Assembly: GCA_947498815.1 (NCBI GenBank)
Contig: CANMLU010000005.1
Location: 286,082-350,081, forward strand
Length of the DNA: 64,000 bases
Source of the DNA: an uncultured Aquimarina sp.
Lineage (GTDB): Bacteria > Bacteroidota > Bacteroidia > Flavobacteriales > Flavobacteriaceae
Reading direction: 5' to 3'
Shown one piece after another: positions 1 to 6,190 of this stretch. A program made the position numbers and the translations under genes. Position 1 is the stretch's first letter, and each line of letters starts with the position of its first letter. The notes under the pieces are model-generated. The model did no database searches and was not told the DNA's origin. It saw only the letters and a list, made by a program, of their open reading frames with translations.

Positions 1-361
1 AGACACAAAAAGCATTTTTGGTGTATGCCTTGGACAACAAGCCATTGGTGAAGTTTTTGGCGGAAGCCTAATCAATTTGGCAGAGGTCTATCACGGTGTT
101 GCTACCAAAGTGACATTATCGGTTACAGACGAAATTCTTTTTAACGGATTAGATACAAGCTTTGATGTTGGCAGATATCACTCATGGGTAGTAACGGATA
201 AGGATTTACCTAATTGTCTTGAGATAACATCGTATGATGAGAATGGTCAAATTATGTCCTTACGGCATAAAGAATTGGATGTTCGCGGAGTACAATTTCA
301 TCCAGAATCTGTATTGACTCCAGATGGAAAAAAGATGTTAGAAAACTGGGTCAATAATTGA
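1..361 (+). CDS. trpG: Anthranilate synthase glutamine amidotransferase subunit, 3' part
   Basis: This subunit supplies ammonia from glutamine to the TrpE subunit in the first committed step of tryptophan synthesis. The gene is cut by the left edge; the frame is open from base 2. The class I amidotransferase nucleophile motif GVCLGQQ lies at the very start (Cys codon 26-28), so the real protein starts before the window, and the internal TTG at 77 is not a start. The C-terminal His/Glu of the catalytic triad are in the motif VQFHPES. About 119 residues are visible of the roughly 190 expected. It is the first visible gene of the trp operon, and trpD follows after a repeat-bearing 93-base gap. 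Confidence 0.96.
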   Translation, partial: DTKSIFGVCLGQQAIGEVFGGSLINLAEVYHGVATKVTLSVTDEILFNGLDTSFDVGRYHSWVVTDKDLPNCLEITSYDENGQIMSLRHKELDVRGVQFHPESVLTPDGKKMLENWVNN

Positions 362-410
362 CATTAAGAATAAAATGATAACAAATATTAACTTAAAAAA
401 TATCCTGTAT

Positions 411-452
411 AAGCTCCCTTTCAACTTTGGGGAGAGAGCTGGGGTGAGGGGC
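411..452 (+). repeat. Palindromic repeat between trpG and trpD
   Basis: The stretch reads as agctccc, a loop rich in T and A, then ggggagagagct followed by a GGGGTGAGGGG tail. The arms pair imperfectly into a hairpin that ends three bases before the trpD start codon. I recognise this kind of sequence as a common dispersed intergenic repeat in Flavobacteriia; that identification is from memory and was not searched. It differs in sequence from the TGTCATTCC repeats found further down the operon. Confidence 0.6.
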
Positions 453-454
453 CT

Positions 455-1450
455 ATGAAAAATTTACTAAACCGATTAATCAATCACGAAACTATTTCTA
501 AGGAAGAAGCCAAAGGTGTTTTGGTTAATATTTCTAAAGGTGAATACAATCAAAGTCAAATCGCATCTTTCCTTACTGTATATATGATGCGTAGTATCAC
601 TGTTGAAGAATTAGAAGGTTTTAGAGATGCATTATTAGAGCTCTGTGTGGCTGTAGATCTTAGCGAATATAATCCGATTGATCTATGCGGAACAGGTGGC
701 GACGGAAAAGACACTTTTAACATCTCTACACTCTCATCATTTGTTTCGGCCGGAGCCGGAATAAAAGTTACCAAACACGGTAATTATGGTGTATCTTCAA
801 AATGTGGAAGCTCGAACGTAATGGAGCATCTAGGGATCAAATTCAGTAATGATAAGGATTTTTTGAAACGCAGTATTGATGAAGCAGGAATTTGCGTATT
901 ACATGCGCCATTGTTTCACCCAGCTATGAAAAATGTTGCTCCAATACGAAGAGAACTAGGCGTAAAAACCTTTTTTAATATGTTGGGACCCATGGTTAAT
1001 CCAGCTTTCCCGAAAAATCAAATTGTTGGTGTTTTTAACCTGGAACTGGCAAGAATGTATGGATACCTTTATCAAAACACCGATAAAAATTTTACGATTA
1101 TTCATGCTTTGGATGGATATGATGAAATTTCTTTAACAGGAAATACGAAAACAATTTCAAATACTACTGAAGGCATGTTAACACCTCAGGATTTTGGAGT
1201 CAGTGCTTTAAAAATGGATGAAATAGTAGGAGGAGATTCTATTTCAGAATCGGCAGAAATATTTATGGATATCCTAAGCGGAAAAGGTACCGAAGCGCAA
1301 AATAATGTGGTATGTGCCAATGCCGGAATGGCAATTGCAACTGTAGAAGGGCTAAAACCAAAACAAGGTTTTGAAAAAGCCAAAGAATCTTTACTTTCTG
1401 GTAAAGGATTAATAGCTTTAAAGAAAGTACAAGAACTTAGCGCACTGTAA
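455..1450 (+). CDS. trpD: Anthranilate phosphoribosyltransferase
   Basis: Transfers the phosphoribosyl group of PRPP to anthranilate in the second step of tryptophan synthesis. At 331 residues it has the usual family length. The PRPP/Mg-binding glycine-rich motif CGTGGDGKDTFN is at residues 78-89 and the KHGN motif at 107-110, followed by SSKCGSSN. The start is the ATG right after the repeat at 411-452, so this hairpin abuts or covers the normal ribosome-binding region. The next gene begins 13 bases after the stop, as expected for an operon. There is no fused amidotransferase domain, which agrees with a separate trpG upstream. Confidence 0.97.
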   Translation: MKNLLNRLINHETISKEEAKGVLVNISKGEYNQSQIASFLTVYMMRSITVEELEGFRDALLELCVAVDLSEYNPIDLCGTGGDGKDTFNISTLSSFVSAGAGIKVTKHGNYGVSSKCGSSNVMEHLGIKFSNDKDFLKRSIDEAGICVLHAPLFHPAMKNVAPIRRELGVKTFFNMLGPMVNPAFPKNQIVGVFNLELARMYGYLYQNTDKNFTIIHALDGYDEISLTGNTKTISNTTEGMLTPQDFGVSALKMDEIVGGDSISESAEIFMDILSGKGTEAQNNVVCANAGMAIATVEGLKPKQGFEKAKESLLSGKGLIALKKVQELSAL

Positions 1451-1463
1451 CCGATTTAAAGCC

Positions 1464-1961
1464 ATGGAAGAATATCAATTGGTAAAAAAGTATTATGGTA
1501 CTCAGACTACTAAACGTAGCGGTGTAAAACTAATTAATCATATTGATGAAGGTTTGCTAATTCTTGATAAAATTGGAGCAAGCGATATTGCCAAAAAGGC
1601 CTATTGCTTACATCCAATAGTTCAAAGCGATGAATCTCTTTCTGAAAATTATAATTTTGATTTTACCCTAGTAGATTCAAAAGTATTAATCGCCACAATA
1701 GAATACCGATCTGTTGCCAATGAATATCTTTCTAATAAAAAGATAACTAGTATTGATGAGATTCGATTATCTCCGCTAAAAGATGTAAACGATATGCTCA
1801 TCGCCGATAAAATACAAAACCGTAAAGATTTTGAAGTATATCATAAACAAACACATCCTAGAAGTGCCGAGTTAGGTGAATATTTTAAGAATTGGTTACA
1901 AAAATTGCAGATATCCGAATCTTTTTATCAAGACACCATAGCTATATTAAAAAAGAATTAA
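1464..1961 (+). CDS. Uncharacterised conserved-looking protein inside the trp operon, possibly HD-like
   Basis: A 165-residue soluble protein with no signal peptide or membrane segment. It sits 13 bases after trpD and 8 bases before trpC, so it is almost certainly co-transcribed and probably translationally linked with them. Visible features are an NHIDEGL stretch near residues 25-31, CLHPIVQSDE near 47-56 and a charged block DVNDMLIADKIQNRKDFE near 112-129. The spaced His/Asp residues recall the metal-binding HD hydrolase superfamily (RelA/SpoT-like), but I could not match a full H...HD...D set. It is none of the seven known tryptophan enzymes. I do not assign a function; the location suggests a role linked to tryptophan or PRPP metabolism, which is only inference. 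Confidence 0.75.
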   Translation: MEEYQLVKKYYGTQTTKRSGVKLINHIDEGLLILDKIGASDIAKKAYCLHPIVQSDESLSENYNFDFTLVDSKVLIATIEYRSVANEYLSNKKITSIDEIRLSPLKDVNDMLIADKIQNRKDFEVYHKQTHPRSAELGEYFKNWLQKLQISESFYQDTIAILKKN

Positions 1962-1969
1962 AATTATAA

Positions 1970-2755
1970 ATGAACATACTAGACAAAATAGTTGCCGATA
2001 AATACAAAGAAGTTGAGCTCAAAAAAAGTTTAATCCCAGTTAAACAATTAGAAAGTTCTGTACTTTTTGATCGTAAAACAAACCCCTTGGCGAGTGCGTT
2101 AAGAAATAGTAATACTGGTATTATTGCAGAACATAAACGTAGATCACCCTCAAAATCCGTAATTAATCAAAAAGTAAGCATCCAAGATGTAGCTTTGGAT
2201 TATGAAACTGCCGGGGTTTGCGGAATGTCGGTTCTAACTGATGGAAAATATTTCGGAGGTTCTCTGGATGATCTTTTGTTGGCAAGAGCTTCTGTGCAAC
2301 TTCCTTTACTTCGTAAAGAGTTTATTATAGACGAGTATCAATTACTAGAAGCCAAAGCTCACGGTGCAGATGTTATTCTTTTGATTGCCGCAGTACTTAC
2401 TCGAGATCAGATCAAAATGTTATCAGAATTTGCCAAAGATCTATCGCTAGATGTTTTGCTTGAGGTTCATAATCAAGAAGAATTAGAAAAATCCATAATG
2501 CCTTCTTTAGATATGCTTGGGGTAAATAACCGAAATCTAAAAACTTTTGAAGTTAGTACCGAAATTAGCAAATTACTAAGCACACAAATACCAGATGATT
2601 TTGTAAAAGTTTCAGAAAGCGGAATTAGTAATATTGAGGCTATCAAAGATTTAAAACAATATGGTTATCAAGGGTTTTTGATTGGTGAGAACTTTATGAA
2701 AACAGAAAATCCTGGAGCAAGCGCTACAGCATTTATAAAAAACCTAAATCTATAA
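1970..2755 (+). CDS. trpC: Indole-3-glycerol phosphate synthase
   Basis: Closes the pyrrole ring of indole-3-glycerol phosphate from the TrpF product CdRP. The 261-residue protein is a single-domain TIM barrel, not fused to TrpF. It shows the catalytic lysine motif AEHKRRSPSK (Lys56), the LEVHN strand, the LGVNNRNLKTF motif and the phosphate-binding SESGI segment near the C-terminus, in family order. It starts 8 bases after the preceding unknown gene. The gap to trpF carries a hairpin repeat. Confidence 0.97.
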   Translation: MNILDKIVADKYKEVELKKSLIPVKQLESSVLFDRKTNPLASALRNSNTGIIAEHKRRSPSKSVINQKVSIQDVALDYETAGVCGMSVLTDGKYFGGSLDDLLLARASVQLPLLRKEFIIDEYQLLEAKAHGADVILLIAAVLTRDQIKMLSEFAKDLSLDVLLEVHNQEELEKSIMPSLDMLGVNNRNLKTFEVSTEISKLLSTQIPDDFVKVSESGISNIEAIKDLKQYGYQGFLIGENFMKTENPGASATAFIKNLNL

Positions 2756-2756
2756 T

Positions 2757-2793
2757 TTGTCATTCTGGCTTAGGTCGGAATCCAAAGTATTGA
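2757..2793 (+). repeat. TGTCATTCC-type hairpin repeat (copy a), trpC-trpF gap
   Basis: Reads TTTGTCATTCTGGC, TTAG, then GTCGGAATCC. The arms ATTCTGGC and GTCGGAAT pair along all eight positions if G-U wobbles are allowed. It matches the copies at 3487, 4913 and 5262 in its TGTCA start, four-base loop and AATCC end. It lies just after the trpC stop codon. Confidence 0.75.
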
Positions 2794-2826
2794 ACAATGA
2801 ATGAATCAAAAAATAAATAGGCTGCC

Positions 2827-3504
2827 ATGAAACTCAAGGTTTGCGGAATGAAATATCAAGAAAACATTGAAGCTGTTGGGGCCTTACAACCAGACTATTT
2901 GGGCTTCATTTTCTATGAAAAATCTCCTAGAAATTTCGTGGGAGATATTCCTGAGTTGGCTTCAAGTATTAAAAAAACAGGAGTTTTTGTGGATGCATCT
3001 TTTGATTTCATCTTAGAAAAAGTAAGACAATATGATTTCAAGGCTATCCAATTACATGGTAATGAATCTTCCGAATATTGTCGGGATTTGAAATCGATGT
3101 TAGAACGTCATACCCAACTTGACAAGTGGAACACTGAGCCTGTCGAGTGGAACACTGAGCCTGTCGAAGTGTGGAAAGTGTTTTCAATAAAAGATGAGTT
3201 CGACTTTGATCTTCTAAAACCTTATGAGAGTATTATAGATTACTTTCTATTCGATACAAAAGGGAAAGAAAAAGGTGGCAATGGATATACTTTTGACTGG
3301 AGGGTATTAAATAATTACAACTCTCCTACTCCATTTATCTTAAGCGGAGGCATAGGACTGGAAGAAATTAACAAAATAAAGACTATTCTAAAAACCAAAT
3401 TACCTATTCATGGCATTGATGTAAATAGTAAATTTGAAAGCAAACCTGGAGTAAAAAATATTGAAGAATTAGAAAAATTTATAAAACTTGTCACTTCGGC
3501 GTAG
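2827..3504 (+). CDS. trpF: Phosphoribosylanthranilate isomerase with a repeat-derived insertion
   Basis: Amadori isomerisation of phosphoribosylanthranilate to CdRP. The family motifs are present: KVCGMK at residues 4-9 with the catalytic Cys, QLHGNES, the DTKGKEKGGNG phosphate/Asp region and LSGGIGLE. The protein is 225 residues, slightly longer than the roughly 200-210 usual. The excess is explained by about 20 residues (HTQLDKWNTEPVE, then WNTEPVE again) between helix 4 and strand 5, encoded by a perfect tandem 21-bp repeat at 3125-3166. The last residues, LVTSA, are encoded by a hairpin repeat that supplies the stop codon. The frame is intact, so the enzyme may still work, because the insert falls in a surface loop away from the active-site face of the barrel (inferred from the family fold). 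Confidence 0.93.
   Translation: MKLKVCGMKYQENIEAVGALQPDYLGFIFYEKSPRNFVGDIPELASSIKKTGVFVDASFDFILEKVRQYDFKAIQLHGNESSEYCRDLKSMLERHTQLDKWNTEPVEWNTEPVEVWKVFSIKDEFDFDLLKPYESIIDYFLFDTKGKEKGGNGYTFDWRVLNNYNSPTPFILSGGIGLEEINKIKTILKTKLPIHGIDVNSKFESKPGVKNIEELEKFIKLVTSA
3125..3166 (+). repeat. Tandem 21-bp repeat inside trpF
   Basis: Two identical, directly adjacent 21-bp units (3125-3145 and 3146-3166), each AGTGGAACACTGAGCCTGTC plus G. The unit contains a core (CACTGAGCCTGTCGA) that I recognise as part of a dispersed intergenic repeat of many flavobacterial genomes. Each unit adds seven codons, so the trpF frame is kept. Confidence 0.9.
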
Positions 3505-3524
3505 ACCAGAATCCAAAATACTGT
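3487..3524 (+). repeat. TGTCATTCC-type hairpin repeat (copy b), overlapping the trpF 3' end
   Basis: Reads ACTTGTCACTTCGGC, GTAG, then ACCAGAATCCAAAATACTG. It keeps the TGTCA start, the GTAG loop and the AATCCAAAA end of the family, but the stem is degraded. It overlaps the trpF coding end: the TAG stop (3502-3504) lies in the loop, and the last codons are repeat sequence. Confidence 0.7.
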
Positions 3525-3564
3525 TAAGAAGTATAGCAATATGTGACAAACAAAAAAACGAATT

Positions 3565-4746
3565 ATGAGTTACCAAGTTGATGAAAAAGGATATTACGGA
3601 GATTTTGGAGGCGCTTATATCCCCGAAATGCTATATCCAAATGTAGAAGAGCTGCGAACCAAGTACCTTGCGATTATGAATGAGCCTTCTTTTAAAGAAG
3701 AGTTCGATCAATTACTCAAAGATTATGTGGGCAGACCTTCTCCATTATATTATGCAAAACGCCTTTCAGAGAAACACAATACCAAGGTATATCTGAAACG
3801 CGAAGATCTTAATCACACAGGAGCGCATAAAGTAAATAATACGATCGGACAAATACTTGTTGCCAAACGCTTAGGTAAAAATAGAATTATTGCAGAAACA
3901 GGAGCGGGACAGCATGGTGTAGCTACTGCTACGGTTTGTGCTCTTATGGGAATCGAATGTATCGTGTATATGGGTGAGATTGATATCAAACGACAAGCCC
4001 CAAATGTAGCCCGCATGAAAATGCTTGGCGCCGAAGTAAGACCGGCCAAATCCGGTAGTAAAACCCTAAAAGATGCTACAAATGAAGCTATTCGTGATTG
4101 GATCAACAATCCCGTAGACACACATTACATTATTGGATCTGCTATTGGACCTCATCCTTATCCCGATATGGTAACCAGGTTTCAATCTATTATATCCGAA
4201 GAAATCAAATGGCAACTCAAAGAAAAAGAAGGAAAAGAAAACCCCGATTATGTAGTGGCATGTATAGGTGGTGGTAGTAATGCTGCTGGTACATATTATC
4301 ATTTTCTGGATGAACCCAATGTGGGAATTATTGCCGTAGAAGCTGCCGGAAAAGGCGTACATAGTGGTGAAAGCGCAGCTACATCCCAATTAGGAAAAGA
4401 AGGGATCATTCATGGATGTAAAACTTTATTAATGCAAACTCCCGACGGACAAATCACAGAACCTTATTCAATTTCGGCTGGATTAGATTACCCTGGTGTT
4501 GGACCACTACATTCACATTTATATAAATCAGGAAGAGGAGAATTTTATTCGGTTACAGACGATGATGCGATGACAGCTGGGTTAGAGCTATCGCAACTAG
4601 AAGGAATTATTCCTGCTATCGAATCATCACATGCCTTGGCAATATTTAATGATAAAAAATTCAAGCCCGATGATATTGTTGTTATCAGTCTTTCTGGTCG
4701 TGGAGATAAAGATTTGAACACTTATATTGATTATTTTAAATTATAA
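3565..4746 (+). CDS. trpB: Tryptophan synthase beta chain
   Basis: PLP enzyme that condenses indole, delivered by TrpA, with serine to give tryptophan. The 393 residues match the normal length. The PLP Schiff-base lysine is Lys89 in HTGAHKVNN, the phosphate-binding loop is GGGSNAAG around residue 235, and the C-terminal SGRGDKD motif is present. Early residues YGDFGGAYIPEML are typical of the main TrpB1 class. It should pair with the trpA product encoded at 5348, but a GIY-YIG gene and repeats now separate the two genes. Confidence 0.98.
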   Translation: MSYQVDEKGYYGDFGGAYIPEMLYPNVEELRTKYLAIMNEPSFKEEFDQLLKDYVGRPSPLYYAKRLSEKHNTKVYLKREDLNHTGAHKVNNTIGQILVAKRLGKNRIIAETGAGQHGVATATVCALMGIECIVYMGEIDIKRQAPNVARMKMLGAEVRPAKSGSKTLKDATNEAIRDWINNPVDTHYIIGSAIGPHPYPDMVTRFQSIISEEIKWQLKEKEGKENPDYVVACIGGGSNAAGTYYHFLDEPNVGIIAVEAAGKGVHSGESAATSQLGKEGIIHGCKTLLMQTPDGQITEPYSISAGLDYPGVGPLHSHLYKSGRGEFYSVTDDDAMTAGLELSQLEGIIPAIESSHALAIFNDKKFKPDDIVVISLSGRGDKDLNTYIDYFKL

Positions 4747-4758
4747 TAACTAAGTAGT

Positions 4759-4843
4759 TAGTACAAAGTAATGAGTATTAAGACAGAATCGTTTAATATG
4801 CTGTCTAACATCGTAAACTTTGTACTTTATACTGAATACTTTT
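4759..4843 (+). repeat. Imperfect inverted repeat after trpB
   Basis: GTACAAAGT (4761-4769) is matched by ACTTTGTAC (4817-4825), and inside it AGACAG (4781-4786) by CTGTCT (4801-4806), forming a long interrupted hairpin. The right end continues as ACTTTATACTGAATACTT. The arm resembles AGTACAAAGT-type dispersed sequences common between flavobacterial genes (from memory). It lies between the trpB stop and the duplicated trpA start. Confidence 0.5.
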
Positions 4844-4853
4844 AACTATCAAA

Positions 4854-4949
4854 ATGAACAGAATAAACCAAAAATTAGCAGAAGACAAAAAACTGCTATC
4901 CATATATTTTGAAGTTTGTCATTCCAGCGTAGGCTGGAATCCAAAATAG
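4854..4949 (+). pseudogene. Truncated duplicate of the trpA 5' end
   Basis: Bases 4854-4910 repeat the first 57 bases of the intact trpA (5348-5404) with only two mismatches, then the match stops abruptly at GAAGTTTGTCATTCC, where a hairpin repeat begins. Read from its ATG it gives a 31-residue peptide: 19 TrpA-like residues followed by residues encoded by the repeat, ending at TAG 4947-4949. The bases upstream of this copy differ from those upstream of the intact copy. It is best explained as one arm of a direct duplication made when the GIY-YIG segment was inserted. Confidence 0.88.
4913..4949 (+). repeat. TGTCATTCC-type hairpin repeat (copy c), left flank of the GIY-YIG gene
   Basis: A perfect stem: ATTCCAGC, loop GTAG, GCTGGAAT, followed by CCAAAATAG. 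It begins three bases after the trpA duplication ends. It is inverted with respect to the copy at 5262-5296 on the other side of the nuclease gene. Where the two copies differ inside the stem, both sides change together (T-A here, C-G there). Confidence 0.88.
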
Positions 4950-4956
4950 AAACTAG

Positions 4957-5259
4957 ATGCTTAAACCGGACCATCAATATGCTGTATATATTCTCACCAA
5001 CAAAAAGAATGGTACACTGTATATAGGAATGTCTAACAACTTAGAAAGAAGAGTTTTCGAACACAAAAACAAACTAGTTGCGGGTTTTACTAAAAAATAC
5101 GGCTTAGACAAACTAGTATACTTTGAAATTCATAAATATGTCAACGATGCAATTACTCGAGAAAAAAGGTTAAAAACCTGGAAAAGACAATGGAAAATCA
5201 ATCTAATCGAAGAAGACAATCCCGATTGGAAAGATTTAGCAATTGACTGGTATAATTAA
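4957..5259 (+). CDS. Stand-alone GIY-YIG endonuclease
   Basis: A 100-residue single-domain GIY-YIG nuclease of the short predicted-endonuclease type (URI/UvrC N-terminal domain family). The two core strands YAVYILTN and LYIGMS, the helix with the catalytic-type Arg (NLERRVFEHK) and the Glu-bearing segment TREKRLKTWKR are all visible. There is no extra DNA-binding domain. It starts 7 bases after the truncated trpA copy and is enclosed by two inverted hairpin repeats (4913-4949, 5262-5296). The whole unit of about 437 bp sits between two copies of the trpA 5' end. The context suggests that the nuclease is, or was, part of a small mobile unit; this is inference, as related short GIY-YIG proteins are also considered repair enzymes. 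Confidence 0.92.
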   Translation: MLKPDHQYAVYILTNKKNGTLYIGMSNNLERRVFEHKNKLVAGFTKKYGLDKLVYFEIHKYVNDAITREKRLKTWKRQWKINLIEEDNPDWKDLAIDWYN

Positions 5260-5261
5260 AA

Positions 5262-5296
5262 TTGAATCCCAGCCTACGCTGGGATGACAAGCAAAA
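5262..5296 (-). repeat. TGTCATTCC-type hairpin repeat (copy d), right flank of the GIY-YIG gene
   Basis: On the minus strand it reads TTGTCATCCCAGC, GTAG, GCTGGGATTCAATT, a perfect eight-pair stem (ATCCCAGC with GCTGGGAT). It begins two bases after the nuclease stop codon. Compared with copy c, one stem pair has changed from T-A to C-G on both sides, which supports selection on the hairpin. Confidence 0.88.
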
Positions 5297-5347
5297 AAAT
5301 AAAAAAAATTTCCACTTCCTTGGGAATGAAAAATAAAGAATTTTTCA

Positions 5348-6109
5348 ATGAACAGAATAAACCAAAAATTAGCAGAAAACAAAAAACTACTATCCATATA
5401 TTTTACTGCAGGATATCCATCGCTTCATGATACTGTACAAGTTATCCAGGATCTTGAGAAAAACGGTGTAGACATGATCGAAATCGGATTGCCTTTTAGT
5501 GATCCTTTGGCGGATGGACCGACCATACAAGAAAGTTCTACAGCTGCCCTTAAAAATGGCATGACTACTACCCTATTGTTTGATCAATTAAAAGATATTC
5601 GTAAATCGGTACATATTCCTTTGATTATTATGGGGTATTTTAACCCCATGATGCAATATGGTGTAGAAGCATTTTGCGCAAAATGTCAAGAAATAGGAAT
5701 CGATGGATTAATCATTCCAGATTTACCCGTGGCAGAATATCATGAACACTATCAAACTACTTTTGAGAAATATGGATTGATCAATGTATTTTTAATTACT
5801 CCTCAAACTTCGGATGAGCGTATACGATTTATTGATAGTGTATCTAATGGATTTATCTATATGGTGAGTTCTGCCAGCACAACTGGTGCAAAAAACACAT
5901 TTGGAGATACTCAACAACATTATTTTGAACGTATTCAGTCCTTGAATTTAAGAAACCCTCAAATTGTTGGTTTTGGGATTAGCAATAATGAAACCTTTAC
6001 ACAAGCTACCAAAACAGCCAAAGGCGCCATTATAGGCTCTGCTTTTATTAAACATATCACCAATAATGGAATAGATCGAATAGGAGATTTTGTAAGAGGG
6101 ATTAGATAG
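5348..6109 (+). CDS. trpA: Tryptophan synthase alpha chain
   Basis: Cleaves indole-3-glycerol phosphate and channels indole to TrpB. The 253-residue protein is full length and in frame, with the catalytic residues in MIEIGLPF (Glu45) and SDPLADGPT (Asp56), the GLIIPDLPV strand and the phosphate-binding GFGISN and GSAFIKH segments. It is the intact copy of the duplicated 5' end. The sequence before its ATG (AAAGAATTTTTCA) comes from the inserted unit, so translation no longer uses the original leader, which remains before the truncated copy at 4854. It is the last gene of the trp operon. Confidence 0.97.
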   Translation: MNRINQKLAENKKLLSIYFTAGYPSLHDTVQVIQDLEKNGVDMIEIGLPFSDPLADGPTIQESSTAALKNGMTTTLLFDQLKDIRKSVHIPLIIMGYFNPMMQYGVEAFCAKCQEIGIDGLIIPDLPVAEYHEHYQTTFEKYGLINVFLITPQTSDERIRFIDSVSNGFIYMVSSASTTGAKNTFGDTQQHYFERIQSLNLRNPQIVGFGISNNETFTQATKTAKGAIIGSAFIKHITNNGIDRIGDFVRGIR

Positions 6110-6142
6110 CAATTATTGTTTTATTTCCTTTTCTCTGGGCAA

Positions 6143-6162
6143 TTGCTTACATTAGTAAGCAA
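6143..6162 (+). other. Small hairpin between trpA and the THX gene
   Basis: TTGCTTAC, loop ATTA, GTAAGCAA is a perfect eight-pair stem, ending 28 bases before the THX start codon. No T-run follows directly, so it is a poor terminator. It may act as a processing or translation-control element; the role is unknown. Confidence 0.45.
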
Positions 6163-6190
6163 CACCTAATTGATTTTAAAAAACTAATGT

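Larger units (their letters stand above)
4911..5347 (+). mobile_element. Candidate mobile unit: GIY-YIG gene with hairpin ends between duplicated trpA starts
   Basis: The unit is bounded on the left by trpA duplicate 4854-4910 and on the right by intact trpA from 5348. Inside are hairpin repeat c, the GIY-YIG gene, hairpin repeat d in opposite orientation, and an A-rich 50-base tail with a weak TTCCA/TGGGAA palindrome. The 57-bp direct duplication (55 of 57 identical) is far longer than transposase target duplications and points to a staggered or repair-mediated insertion. No transposase or integrase is present. This is my interpretation of the layout, not a known element that I can name. Confidence 0.6.

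Noticed and set aside
77-361. TTG at 77 as start of a short gene
   Set aside because: The frame is open to the left edge and includes the catalytic GVCLGQQ motif, so this is the middle of trpG.
4854-4949. 31-residue stub at the trpA duplicate as a functional leader peptide for attenuation
   Set aside because: It has no run of Trp codons (one Trp only, from the repeat) and is explained by duplication of the trpA start.
5309-5332. TTCCACTT...TGGGAA palindrome near the right end of the GIY-YIG unit as a third full hairpin repeat
   Set aside because: Only about four base pairs form and the TGTCA and AATCC ends are missing; at most a decayed remnant.
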